From Maratus speciosus (lineage: Eukaryota > Arthropoda > Arachnida > Araneae > Salticidae), in contig OZ010796.1 of the NCBI GenBank assembly GCA_963932465.1, positions 72,853,974 through 72,917,973 on the forward strand: DNA of 64,000 nt, read 5' to 3'. The notes below the pieces were generated by a model that saw nothing but the letters and a program-made list of their open reading frames with translations, was not told the DNA's origin and made no database searches. Every line of letters starts with the position of its first letter. The first letter of the stretch is position 1. The translations under genes and the position numbers were made by a program. Positions 35,411 through 47,620 of this stretch are shown here, piece by piece.

Positions 35411-35475
35411 GTGTCTAGAGCGGAACTCGAACCCAAGACCTTTTGGCAGACCACTAAGCTTTCCTGGACAAGTCC
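35411..35475 (-). pseudogene. tRNA-like sequence
   Basis: On the minus strand a B box GGTTCGAGTTCC (35422-35433) is preceded by a partly preserved A-box region with GCTTAGTGG. It could be a tRNA relic or a retroposon head; no tail is evident. Confidence 0.45.
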
Positions 35476-35910
35476 AGCAGACATAATTCACTTTAACAAC
35501 CTTTGAGCATTAGCATCTGGTCTGCTAATACCTAAAGGTTTATCTGAGTGAACTATGAGAGCTGGTTTAATATTTTAGTTAGCTTCTTTGTTGCATTACA
35601 GTTTCGAGCAACAAATGAATCGCGCAACAAAAACTAAGGTTTTTTTTCCCGAAAAAATTTATCACAAAGTTTCTTTAAAAAAATTAGATGTTTTTTAGCC
35701 GATATTTAGCACCGGCCACGTGCATCCAAACTTTTTGTGCGCACAAACAAACTCTCAATATTGGAATTCAGCACTTTTTGGAAGAATGTTATTCGCATAA
35801 AATTTGTTACTGAAGGTAAAGATCAAGAAAAAACGAAAGTTGAAATAGTGGGATTGTGACATTAATAAGTAAAAAAACATCACTTTGGCCGTTTTTTTTT
35901 TTTTTTTTTT

Positions 35911-36719
35911 GCCCCCGGTGCGGTATGCTATTTCTTTCTCCCAGCTTATTTTGTGTCCAAAAAATAACGTTACCTTACAGAAGCCAGCAATAAAGAAAGC
36001 AGATGTATCTACAATTAAATACTCTATAGCATTTTTTAAAATTTCTAAGCATCGCACATTTTTAATTTTTACATCGTCGTATTGGAAAAAAAAAAGTACT
36101 TTTAAATGCAATTTGTTTGAAAACTGTATCTTCATTGATTTTTGAAATATTAAATTTTTTTGTAGCTTTTAGCACCTTTTGTTTAATTTTGGCAACTCAA
36201 GTACTCCATTTCTGTAGAAATTAAAGGGAAAATAGTTGAAAAAATAGCAATTATATCTTTTTGTTGCCATTTTCTCATAACAACCGAAAGAAAATGTAAT
36301 TAAAATACGTGCTATTTTGAAAAATATAAACGAATAATTTCTGTTAAAACAGGGAGCTATTATAAACTATATTTAATTTTAAGTTATCTATATTAATGTT
36401 ACAAACAAATGAAGGCTTATGAATCATTAGATAGCCGTTTTTTTTGTCGAGTTTCTTTAATGACGGCATCTTTTTGCTGCATTTATGTATTATTTTGCGA
36501 TAGTGACGTCCTATGCATGCTTTACTGTAAATGTTTAAGAGTGGATCGTAAATGTGGAATTCTTAAGCGGATGCGAATGACGCCATTTTGCATAAAATAA
36601 AAGTGTGTGTTTTAAGTCTTAAAATTGAAATATGTTTTGTACTATTTATATATACATATATTTTTTTTTCATCGGGGGCGACACTAAATTCTGAAAAAGC
36701 AGAATTCCTGTTTTCTAGT
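35911..36719 (+). repeat. Q repeat, copy 1
   Basis: 809 bases matching 40092-40897 in direct orientation from GCCCCCGGTGCGG to GAATTCCTGTTTTCTAGT. It lies between two T tracts (35892-35910 and 36719-36740). The coordinates of both ends are well defined by the loss of similarity. No coding domain recognised. Confidence 0.8.
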
Positions 36720-37447
36720 TTTTTTTTTTTTTTTTTTTTTCTTTTTGTCGCTTCAAGTAATTTTTATACACCACGAAAATCATATTGTATTAGTTAGAAA
36801 TTGATATCGCAAAGAAAATGACGATTTTGAAGCTATACACTGCCAGAAAAACTCGTCAATTTACCCTAAATTATTACTACAAAAATCCGAATTGATTTAA
36901 AAAATGAAAAACCAAAAATCCTATACATTAATATTTCTAATTCAATTGAAAAAGCAAAAATGTTTTCGAATTTAAAAATTAATAACAATTACTCTTCTCA
37001 TTCATTCAAAAATACTCACAATTTATTTTTTTTTAAGCTGAATATGTTGAATAAAATTAAATAAAGTTGAATGCGTTACAGTTATTTATAAAAAAAATAT
37101 TCGCATTTAATATATATTTTAAATGAACACATTTAAAAGATACTTTAATTTAAGTATTAAATGAAAAAAAAATAGATTCTACTCAAAAAAGAAAAAAAAT
37201 TCACATTGGATAAAAATATAATATTCATATTTTATATCTAGCAATCTACTTAAAAATATTTATAATTCATATTTATCATACACTAATATTAAATAACTAC
37301 CACTTATACTAAAGTATTAAAACCTCAGACACAATCTCATTAAAGACGAAATCTTCCCGAAATGAACTTCAAAATTCAAACCTTTTTAAAGAAATGAATT
37401 GAGCCATAGCCATCTGAAGCAAACACTTCAAAGTGTTTCACTACTGT
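36720..37447. other. very AT-rich, no feature seen
   Basis: T tract at 36720-36740 then unstructured AT-rich sequence. Confidence 0.4.
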
Positions 37448-37516
37448 TCAGTTGTAGCCCAGTGGTTAGCGTACTCGTATCGTAACACAATTAAGCTGGT
37501 TCGATTCCAGGTCAGT
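37448..37516 (+). pseudogene. tRNA-like sequence
   Basis: A-box TAGCCCAGTGGTTAGCG (37455-37471) and B-box GGTTCGATTCC (37498-37508), both close to consensus and correctly spaced. The arms do not fold cleanly, so this is probably a tRNA-derived repeat head rather than a working tRNA. Confidence 0.6.
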
Positions 37517-37587
37517 ATCTTTTACTTTTTTCCCCACTTTGTCCAATTCACGGATATTTTACCTCCTGTAACGCAATACCTCCTGTA

Positions 37588-37748
37588 TACTGTTAAAAAT
37601 ATGCAGCTTTTGCTGCATAGTCACTCCGCCGCTTTTACTAAATAACTATTCTAACCAATGAGAATGCCCCATAATATAGTCAAGTAACCGTTTTCTATAA
37701 AATCGGTGGAGTGACTAGGCAGCAAAAGCTGCATATTTTTAACACTGT
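37588..37748. mobile_element. MITE family M, copy 2
   Basis: Same stem as 27477-27638 (ACTGTTAAAAATATGCAGC and its inverse), TA flanks. On both sides the local host sequence contains ATTTTACCTCCTGTAAC (about 37557 and 37751), so the element sits between two short direct repeats. Confidence 0.8.
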
Positions 37749-38391
37749 ATATTTTACCTCCTGTAACTGGCAGCACTGCTGCCAGGAAATTTTCCGTGAA
37801 TTGAAGAAAGTATTTCTGAGTGTGTAGAAAGTAGAGCTTTTTGCTATTTTAGATACAGTTTTTTACTGGCGCCCTAGTTGACAATTTTTTTGCTGTAAAA
37901 TCAACAAATTATTTTTCGGTATAACCATCGGATCTTTGAGTAACTTCGCCAAAATATACTAGGGACGTCTAAATTCATTTTAAGCAAATGAAGAAAGAAT
38001 ATATAGATATTTTTTTGTTATTTTTGAAAAATGTAGGGTACCAAGCCTCTTAACTTAAAAGTGTGATAATTAATTGATGCGTGTAATCTTGGAGCATTGG
38101 TTATTCCCAACACGCTCAATATTAAGGAAGAGCAGGGTTATTTTGTTGAGGGTGTGGTTCGAATGAGTAAGTACTTATCAGGGGAATAAACAAGGCAGTT
38201 CTTATAGAAAATGACTAACGCTTTGGAAGGAGAATCACGCACAACACTAATCTCTTTAGAATTAGACAATACATTAACAATAATATGGATTATATCTAAC
38301 GACAAATATACTAGGAGCGAGAATTTTGTTAGTATTGCAGAGTAATTCTGGATACTTTAAAATATAATAAATAAATAAATAAATAACTGTA
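37749..38391. other. no feature seen
   Basis: No gene recognised. A TGGCGCCC-like word near 37867 was examined as a retroviral primer site and rejected. Confidence 0.4.
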
Positions 38392-38875
38392 CACTGAAAA
38401 AATGAAGTACTCAAAAATGAGTAAATCGATGCACTCATATCGAAATGAGTATCTTTGGATAAAAAATGAACCGATGCTTTCTCAATTTTGAAACATTATA
38501 AGTTATCAAACCCAAAAGAAACGGTATTTTGTACTTTGAAATGGTTTATTTCGTTTATAGCGGTATGAAAGACGTTCATTAATAGAAAAATAAGGAAATG
38601 TACAATGGAAATCAGGGAATAATATTATATTTTTATTCCTCTGAAGGAATTATATCTTGCGTCTTCTTTATAATGCGTAAGATTACATTGCGCGTTGTTG
38701 TGAGGGCTTCGTCAGTGTCAATCAAAAATGAGTACGTAACAGTTCATACTTGAATACAGTCATGATATCAAAAACAAGTACATTTTGAGTGCATTTGGAT
38801 CGGAGCTATTTTGAGTATGTCATGTATTTAAAATTTAGTACTTTTACTCAATTTTGGGAACCCATTTTTTCAGTG
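38392..38875. mobile_element. MITE with CACTGAAAAAATG ends
   Basis: Inverted ends CACTGAAAAAATG/CATTTTTTCAGTG, with a repeated ACTC...GAGT theme (AAAATGAGTAAA and inverse) inside. It abuts the next inverted-arm structure. Confidence 0.65.
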
Positions 38876-40091
38876 CAGAGCATTTTTACCCGGCTGCCAA
38901 GAAAGGGTTATGTGTTTCACGCGTATCTGGGTATGTGGATTTATTTTATACCCTCGAAGCCCAACGGCTGGATGGATTTTAATGAATGAGGTCTCTACCG
39001 TTTCGTCTTAACCGTCCGATGGTTATAGGTAAGGTTTTCTTTTTATAAATTCAAAATGGCGGACATAATATACAAAATGGCGGTAAAGACGAACAAATTT
39101 TTTTATGCACCCTATTGAGTGGCATATCATTGGATAGGTCTTTCAAAATGAAGACGATGTTTCATTGACTCTTTTACAGTCAGAAACTCCATTTAAATAT
39201 TACACAACCTGGAAGTTGTGTAGGTAGGATCGCTAGCTTTACTGCAACTCTAACCTTCATAGACATCTATAGGACTCATCAAAACAGTGTTTATAGATAG
39301 GAACTAACAATTAAACACAACTTAAAAGTCACCAATACTAGTAAATAGTAATATAAGAAATAGTTTCACATTGATGAGAAATAATTAATTAGTTCGCTTT
39401 TTACGCAGTCGGGTTTTTTGATTTTTTAAAAAATTTAATTGAATTTATTATTTATATAAACATACATATATTTTGTACATATTACAATCGAACTCGTACG
39501 TTTTACTTCTAATTAAGTTTTAACTTGGAACCTTGGGGAAAATGCCAAATCAGCTACTGGGCAAATTTAATTTAATAAACAAAACCAATTTTATATGGAA
39601 CACTATTTATAAATTTATCAAAGCTTCAATAATTATCTTCATTAATGCCTGAAGATATCCAAAACAACTTATAGAATAACAATTTGACTGTTAGAAAGAT
39701 TTTTAAATAAAACTCATTTAATAAATCAGTAGTTAGGTTTTTTTTTTTTTGTAAAATATTTACAAGAATAATGAGATTAATTAACAAAAAAATACTGTTA
39801 AGTTATGGAAATCTCACAATTCTTATAACAACATTGTCAATAAATGTAGTGTGATCCTATCTGTTACTGAGAAGTGCTTTGTCGTTGCAAATTTTTCGTA
39901 AAAAAAATTTTAATAGGAGAAAAACTACAGTACTGCCTACGTTCGGGTAGGGTCAGGCGTGAGTAAAATCGGATTATCCGATCCGATACAGGACTCATCC
40001 GAAATAACGATAACACGTTACGTGTGCCGCATAATTATTCTTATCTGCCCACTTCTTCATATTACATCTGAAACTTTTTCGTGAATTTTTA

Positions 40092-40897
40092 GCCCCCGGT
40101 ACGGTATGCTATTTCTTTCTCCCAGCTTATTTTGTGTCAAAAAAATAACGTTACCTTACAGAAGCCAGCAATAAACAAAGCAGATATATCATTGTACATT
40201 TAAATACTCTATAGCATTTTTTAAAATTTCTAAGCATCGCATATTTTCAATTTTTATACCGCCATATTGAAAAAAAAAGTACTTTTAAATGCAATTTGTT
40301 TGAAAACTGTATCTCCATTGATTTTTGAAATATTAATTATTTTGTAGTTTTTAGCACCATTTGTTTAATTTTGGCAACTCATGTACTCCATTTATGTAGA
40401 AAGTAAAGGGAAAATAGTTGAAAAATAGCAATTATATCTTTTGTTGCCATTTGCTCATAACAACCGAAAGAAAATGTAATTAAAATACGTGCTATTTTGA
40501 AAAAATATAAACGAATAATTTCTGTTAAAACAGGGATCTATTATAAACTATATTTAATTTTAAGTTATCTATATTAATGTTACAAACAAATGAAGTTCTA
40601 TAAACCATGAGATAGCCGTTTTGGTATCGAGTTTCTTTAATGACGGCATCTTTTTGCTGCGTTTGTGTATTATTTTGCGATAGTGACATCCTGTGCATGC
40701 TTTACTGTAGATGTTTAAAAGTGGATTGTAAATGTGGAATTCTTAAGCGGATGCGAATGACGTCATTTTACATAAAATAAAAGTGTGTGTTTTAAGTCTT
40801 AAAATTTAAATATGTTTTGTACTATTTATATATACATATATTTTTTTCATCGGGGGCGACACTAAATTCTGAAAAAGCAGAATTCCTGTTTTCTAGT
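40092..40897 (+). repeat. Q repeat, copy 2
   Basis: Direct partner of 35911-36719, 4.2 kb away, nested between the inverted arms at 38.9 and 43.0 kb. Confidence 0.8.
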
Positions 40898-41569
40898 CAT
40901 TTAATATTTCTTTCGTCATTTAAAACTTTAATCACTTAAATTACGTAGTTATTAAAGAAATTTTAGACTTCCAGAAAAGCGCAAACTAAATTATTTCTGG
41001 AAGACGTCATTTAAGGCTATACTGAAACCAACACGTCGAAAGAAAATTACATCTAATTTCACTGTCACTTTTCAGGTGGGATGATAAAAAAAGTAGGCAT
41101 ACTAAAAATCGATAAGTGTCAACTTGAAAATAGGTTATAAATATATCTCCAAATACTCCTGGGTTTTCTTTAAATAAACTTTTAGGAGATATTGGAGATG
41201 TTGCGCAGAGTCAAAGTGTAAGTTCGAATTTTCATTCATAGAAATCATTGATAGAAGGCTTAATATAGAATTCCTCATGCGCTTTTTTTTTTTTTTTTTT
41301 TTTACACGTAATTGCAAGAAATTGTTTTAAAATGTTTATTTTTACGAATTAATGGACAATTCTAGAAAAATTCATTTTTAATAAATTGGATTAACATAAA
41401 AATAGATTATATAGAAATAGTAATATTAAATAGAATAAAAGTTGTTCCAACATTCAACCCTTTAAAATAGCTTTACTTTAAACTGCCATTGAAAAATGTA
41501 ATAAAATTCATTTAACACATCGATTCACAGTAGTACAATTTGGGTTAAGTTATAGGTACTTTTCTTTCA

Positions 41570-42222
41570 GGGGTGATCCTGAGTTTAAAAAAAAAATCTG
41601 AAATTCACAGCAAATTTTCTGAAAGGTTACATTAGAAAGGAGGAAGGGGGAGAATCCCCGGCACAAACTACGCGTATTTTTCTGCGGCCTCTTGACAAAA
41701 TTCACATTTTTTCCACGATCCTTTAACAAAACTCTCGTTTTTTCCGTAAGCCTTTGATTAAATTTGCGTTTTTTTCGCGATCCGTTGACAAAATTTGCAT
41801 TTTTTGTGATCTTTTGACGAAATTTGCGTTTTTTCGCGATTTTTCACGAAATTTGCATTTTTTTGCGATCTTTTGACGAAACTTGAGTTTTTTCGCGATT
41901 TTTTGGCAAATCTTGCGTCTTTTTCGCGATCCTTTGAAGAAATTTGTGTTTTTTTCCTGATTATTTGAAAAAATTGGCGTTTTTCCGCGATTCTTTGACG
42001 AAATTCGCATTTTTTCCGTAATCCTTGGACAAAACTTGCGCTTTTTCGCGATCCTTTGACGAAATTGGCGATTTTTTCTGCGAACGAGTGACGAAATTGA
42101 TCTTTTTCGGCGACCATTTGTCGAAATCCACGATATTTTCCTGTGATATTTCTATGTCCGAATTTTTTGGACTGATGACCGATTTTTTTAAATTTTCGGA
42201 AAATTCGGAACAGGATCACCCC
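41570..42222. mobile_element. TIR element containing a minisatellite
   Basis: Ends GGGGTGATCCTG and CAGGATCACCCC. Most of the interior is the 30-base tandem array at 41692-42150. Confidence 0.7.
41692..42150. repeat. 30-base minisatellite, about 15 units
   Basis: Degenerate unit related to TTTGACGAAATTTGCGTTTT followed by TTCGCGATCC; unit lengths range about 28-32. Because the typical period is a multiple of three and the unit lacks stops on one strand, the minus strand stays open for about 150 codons and encodes a lysine-rich decapeptide-like repeat. I regard this as an artefact of the period, not a gene. Confidence 0.9.
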
Positions 42223-43659
42223 TTTTTTCTTTATCGCGTTTTAAAAGCATTAGCCGCTGTATAAATTATAAAATGTGTTTTAAAGGGGTTATTCCTTTTT
42301 CAGTTCTAACTCTTCAGATTTTTTGGTGTTCAAAGACATGGAAGAAAAGTTTCAGCTCTGGAAAATTTCTATATTTCTATTGTAAGGCCATTCTATTTGT
42401 ACAATTTTTAATTCCGTTAATGCTAAAAACATTTCAGAAAACACCTTTAAATACCGATTGAGTTTTGCAATGTAACTTTTGGGATTTAATTGACAATTTT
42501 AACGATTCATTTTGAATAAATTAGAATATTATAAAATAGATTATAAACGAATAGAATAAAAGTTGTTCAGTCATTTAATATCAAATTCTATAAAGGAAAA
42601 CACTGTAGTCTTCAAAAATTTATACATTAATTTTCCGCTAATTTAATACTATTAAGATCTCGTTTATTTATTTATCACATGTAATGCATTACTTTTTGCT
42701 TATTTATTTAGCACACACACACATATTTATATATTTACAACATTTAATAGATTTATACAATATCTTACGCTTAAAACTCTCACTGTTAAATAAAATTTGA
42801 ATTTTATTTTATTATGGGAATTTAAATTTTATTTCAGATTGTATTTAATGTTTAATCATATCTCAGTCTCTGTCATGGATTGCAACCGAGCTTTTTCCCC
42901 TCCCAATATCCAATTCATCGCAACTTTTCTTACGCATGCACAAGGAATTCAGCGCATGATTGTGTCTTTCCAAAATTATACAAAATATTGTTACATACAA
43001 GTAAAAATTAAATTAAAAAAATTAAAAATCCCAACTGCGTAAAAAGCGAACTAATTAATTATTTCTGATCAATATGAAACTATTTTTTATATTACTTACC
43101 TATTTTTTTTATTTACTTGTATTGATGACTTTTAAGTTGTGTTTAATGGTTAGTTCCTATCTATAAACACTGTTTTGATAAGACCTATAGATGTCTATGA
43201 ATGTTAGAGTTGCAATATACCTACACAACTTCCATGTTGTGTAATATTTAAACGGAGCTTCTGACTGTAAAATAGTCAATGAAACATCGTCTTCATTTTG
43301 AAAGACCTGTCCAATGATATGCCACTCAATAGGGTGCGTAAAAAAAATTTCCGTCTCTACCGCCCTTTTGTATTTTACGGCCGCCATTTTGAATTTATAA
43401 AAACAAAAACTAGCCTATAACCATTGGATGGTTAAGATGGATTGATAGAGACCTCATTCATTAAAATCCATCTAGCCGTTGGGATGTTTCGAGGATATAA
43501 AGAAATCCACATACCCAGATACGCGTGAAACACATAACCCTTCTTGGCAGTTGGGTAAAAATACACATTCAAGTTCAGAAAACATCATGAAATTAACGAG
43601 TAGAAAAACCTTTTAGCCGGAAAAATAGCCTGTTCAGTCATAACAACAACGAAAAATCA

Positions 43660-44820
43660 TGTGTACAGCATAGATTATGTAACACTTTCCAACACATTTA
43701 GAATACTGTCACAAAACTTCACAATTTACTAAGGTGAAAGATGATGTCTTAATGAACAATTTGGAAAACGCATTAAATGAACAATTTGGAAAAGCAAAAC
43801 GCATTTAAAAACCCGATTTCTGCTATTAGCATAAATAGTCTTTAAAATATATGGTTGTTTTTGTGCAGCCCTGTATAGGATCTACAGATATACATGCATA
43901 CTACATAGTATGCTAAAAGGGTACTACTTAGTTATCTCGTCGACCCATTTAGCCAAATTATATAAATCGCCAGACCACTCGCCAAATTATACAAATTGGA
44001 TATAATTTTTATTTTAAATAACGAAAGAAAAAATAAATTAGTGCAACATTAATAAAAATACAAATAAAACATCGAAATAAAAATCACTTGATGACGTAAA
44101 CACGTGTAATTTGCTTTAAAGTCAAGTGAATGTGACAACCATTATTGGCATTTAATCTTATAGTTTGGCGATAGATTTTTGGTTGACGGGATAACTAAGT
44201 AGTACCGCTAAAATTTAGTTCAGTTAAACGCATAGCACAGTTTGTTATATCCACTCAGCCATTTCCGAAAATAAACGGATGTTGTCGAGAACTTTTGTGC
44301 AACCCTGTATAAGGATCTATAGAATTTATACACACCCAGTAACATTTAAAAAATAATTAAATTTTAAAACGCATACTACAACTGAAAACGCACTTCCAGC
44401 CATTATCGTTTGTTGTTCAATTATTACTCATTTTCTTCCATAGCCAAATTCTTTTGTGTGTCCCCGTAAACGATCGATAAGTTCTATACACGCCATAATC
44501 TATAGTAAGAACCTTGCAGTGCACCTCAGTGATGTATATCCATTTTAATATGTTTAAAATACTGTAATATCATTAAAATACACCGCAAACTATTTTTCCC
44601 TATAGACCGCAGTGTAACGAAATTCTTTTGAGTGACCTCGTAAATGAACACTTCATTTTCAATACTGAACATGCCCTAGTAAACCCCAATAACCTATGTC
44701 AATTTCATGGCAATCGAACTATATTTATGCAAGTTAGAACATGGACAGACAGATAGACGGAGAGATAAACAGACAAACGGAATTTATAAATACTTTTCAA
44801 CTATGTTGGAAAGTGTTAAA
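43660..44820 (-). repeat. Z repeat, copy 7 (longest)
   Basis: Minus-orientation Z sequence ending with ACTATGTTGGAAAGTG at about 44800-44816. It contains ATAAATACTTTTCAACTATG uninterrupted, the empty-site reference for the pogo insertion in copy 2. It appears to be made of more than one unit, with repeated TTGTGCAGCCCTGTATAGG/CTTTTGTGCAACCCTG-like phrases at 43860 and 44296. Confidence 0.65.
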
Positions 44821-44931
44821 AATGAGGCTAACTGAAATGCAGTCGAACCTCGATTTAACTATCGCAAAGGGCCCGTTGAAAGTTATCGTTAAGTCGGGGA
44901 ACACAATAGATAAATTATGAGTAGAACTGAA

Positions 44932-44989
44932 GAAAAGTTGGTTATTCAATTTTCAAAACCTTATACGTACCATTAGTATTTAATTAAGG
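44932..44989 (+). repeat. 58-base direct repeat flanking the large foldback (left)
   Basis: Matches 48269-48326 with three differences. The pair brackets the inverted-arm structure at 45008-48268. It is far too long for a usual target duplication. Confidence 0.8.
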
Positions 44990-45330
44990 GGACCTTCTAA
45001 ATTAGGAGAAAAAAAAGCACTTTTTATGATTTTTTTGTAAGAAAACTACATGTTGGATCTTTTTGAAATTTTAACAGTTTATTGTACATATCTTAAGGTA
45101 TATACAAGAATTTTTTTTTATTAGATTTTGTTGCTTCTACTCTAACAAGGAGAGGGCCAACCTTGTTAATCACAGATTTTGATTATTTTAATATATGTTG
45201 TAGGGTAGAGGCCCCTTAGTGTCAGGTTCAACGGATTTTATTCAATGCTCCTTAGTTCTTGAGAAAACGGGGGGGGGGGGTCTAATATTAGTACACAACT
45301 TAAATACTTACTTTGCAACCACAATGATAG

Positions 45331-45405
45331 GTTAGTCGTAGCTCAGTTGGTATGGTGTTTACCGGCTGATTCGCGGGCCCGGGTTCGATACCTGAATGCG
45401 ATACA
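45331..45405 (+). pseudogene. tRNA-like sequence, left foldback arm
   Basis: A-box-like TAGCTCAGTTGGTATGG (45339-45355) and B box GGTTCGATACC (45382-45392) at normal spacing. The boxes look better preserved than the stems. It could still be a Pol III promoter. Confidence 0.6.
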
Positions 45406-46167
45406 TTTGTTTTTCTCATTTATTGTTTTATAAATTTACTTGTAAGCATAACTTAATAATCTCATTGTCAATTAAAATTTTTAATATTGTACATCAATTA
45501 TAATTTTAACCTATTTAATTTTTTACTTTTAACTAAATAGTTGTAATAAAACATCATAAAACTGTTATTTAAAAAAAAAATCACTTTTAAAATGTATTTC
45601 ATATATTCTTTATCGATGCAATGATATTGAGCAATTGTGTCAATTCGTGATTTTAAAGAAACTTCATTTACGCATTGCTTTAACAAAAGAAGTCAATGCG
45701 ATAATACTATTATTCTGTTTTTAAAGTAACAAGCATAATTATATTAAAAATTAGCATCAGAATTAAATTACAACCGATTTTTTGCATATTAAAGATTTTT
45801 AAATTTGTAATAAGTATGCTTGCGCTTTCAATTATTTTGCTTTTCCCTTTATCTTCTTTCTGCTTTTATTTTTATTTTACTTGAATATTCTTTTTTTTTA
45901 TCATAACTAGATGGCACCACAACAGAATTTGTCACGATTTTGGAATTTTTATCATTCAATAATAGATCCAATTTCTTTTTAAACCTCTGTAATGGATGAG
46001 AAATAACAGTTTACAAATAAGAAATGATAAATTTAAGTTTGTTAACATTATAATTAATGTATGATGTTAAAATTTTTAATTGAAATTATTAAATTATAAT
46101 TACAACTATATTTATAAAACAAAAAATGAGAAAAACAAATGTAGCGCATTCAGGTATCGATCCCGGG

Positions 46168-47386
46168 TAGAGTCCTGCATCGGGTCGGGTTACCCGCTTT
46201 TACCCGAACCCGACCCGACCCGCGGTTCGGGTCGGGTCGGGTTGGCGCTATATTTTCCCGTTGCGGCTCGGGTCGGTTTCGGGTTGACTCGCTTTTTTTA
46301 AAAGAATTTGGAAAATATTTTTTCCCGTTAAATGCCGATCGATATAAACCGCAGATCAAAGTTTCACAAAAGCAAAATGTGTGCATGTCTGTTTTGTCTT
46401 TAGTCATCCTTTCACGAGTCTTCGAAATAGCAAACTGCATTATATTTTTACTGTATTTTAAAAATAGAATACGCAGCAAAACGCTAAATGGTCCTTCCTG
46501 TCTAATGTACCAAGTGAATAATTTAATTGTGGTCATACGCGATGCACTATGTTAGACGGGAAAATTTTCAAAATAATAACTGAAACTAAAGGCAGATGGC
46601 CACTTATGTAAAACAAGGTGTATCGTTATAAGTGAAACTTTTGAAACCGCAACTAATTTTAAAGCATATTTAAAGATTAGATTTTTAGTTTTATACCATT
46701 TAGAATCCTGCATCGGGTCGGGTCAGAGGTTTTATTATAGTTGAATATTAAAGAATACAGATTTGTTCATTCTTCTGTGTAAAACATAAAAATGGTATTA
46801 GAGAATTAGAGGTCTGCACGGGCCGAAATTTCCAGGCCCGGGAACGGCCTGCCCCGCCCTGTCTCGTCCCGTGTAAAACATAACAGTTCGGCCCTAGCCC
46901 GGCACGGCCCGTTTATAATTTTATCGGCTTCGTCTAAAGGTTTATATCGGGCCGGTAGATCCGCTTAATTGTAGTTATCGACCCGGCCTGGGAGGGCCGT
47001 TTAATTTTTTTGCCGGCCCGGTCCCGTTTATTTTATTTATTTATTTAGCCTGGCCCATTGAAAAAACTGTCCTAATAAAGCGGCATGGCCAGTTTGAAAT
47101 TTTGCCGCCCCGCCGCGGCCCGCGGGCCGGTCCGGTGCAGACCTCTATTACAGATACAATTGTAGATTATTTTTCATAATGGTATTAAAACATGATTTGC
47201 TTTCCTTACATTGCGGGTTCGGGTCGGTTTGCGGGTTGAAATATTGCGGGTTCGGGTCGGGTGCGGGTTGATATACATCGGGTTCGGGTCGGGTTGCGGG
47301 TTGCCTGAAATTATTTTTGCGGGTTCGGGTCGGATTGCGGGTTGACTTAAAATTGAATTTGCGGGTACCCGACCCGCGCAGAACTA
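46168..47386. mobile_element. hAT-like element rich in GGGTCGGGT repeats
   Basis: Flanked by a perfect 8-base duplication ATCCCGGG (46160-46167, 47387-47394). Ends TAGAGTCCTGC and GCGCAGAACTA with GGGTCGGGTTACCCG next to them, then many GCGGGTTCGGGTCGGG repeats inside both ends. Much more GC-rich than its surroundings at the ends. The 1.2-kb body carries no recognisable transposase. Open frames in the repeats are shadows. Confidence 0.88.
46807..47150. mobile_element. nested MITE with TAGAGGTCTGCAC ends
   Basis: Inverted ends TAGAGGTCTGCAC/GTGCAGACCTCTA, inside the hAT element. GC-rich GGCCCG-type sub-repeats adjoin both ends. Possible imperfect 8-base duplication (TTAGAGAA on the left, TTACAGAT on the right). 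The layout parallels its host, suggesting a related hAT-derived family. Confidence 0.7.
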
Positions 47387-47620
47387 ATCCCGGGCTCTCG
47401 GATCAGCCGGCAAACGCCATGACAACTGAGCTACGACTAACCTATAATTTTGGTTGCGAAGTAAGTATTTAAGTTGTGTACTAATATTAGACTCCCCGGT
47501 GTTTCAAGAACTAAGGAGTATTGGATAAAATCCGTTGAACCTGACACTAAGGGGTGTCTACCCTACAACATATATTAAAATAATCAAAATCTGTGATTAA
47601 CAAGGTTGGCCCTCTCCTTG

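Larger units (their letters stand above)
38880..43562. repeat. 4.7-kb composite with about 560-base inverted arms
   Basis: Arms 38880-39440 and 43005-43562 are reverse complements, starting TTTTTACCCGGCTGCCAAG. They include ATTCAAAATGGCGG and GTGGCATATCATTGGATAGG-type blocks. The arms enclose a Q repeat copy (40092-40897) and a minisatellite-bearing TIR element (41570-42222). No transposase is recognised between them. It may be a large TIR transposon whose centre has been replaced, or two inverted copies of one repeat. Confidence 0.65.
46145..47443 (-). pseudogene. tRNA-like sequence, right foldback arm, split by a hAT element
   Basis: Inverse of 45331-45405. GCATTCAGGTATCGATCCCGGG (in two parts) is at 46147-46167 and the remainder, down to GAGCTACGACTAACC, at 47387-47452. 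The hAT insertion falls within the B-box region and would disable internal promotion from this copy. Confidence 0.65.

Noticed and set aside
37860..37880. TGGCGCCC-like word as a retroviral primer-binding site
   Set aside because: No long terminal repeat upstream and no gag or pol nearby; a short word match only.
41723..42219. Lysine-rich open frames of 95 and 153 codons on the minus strand
   Set aside because: They are produced by the 30-base minisatellite; no domain, and both overlap the same array in different frames.
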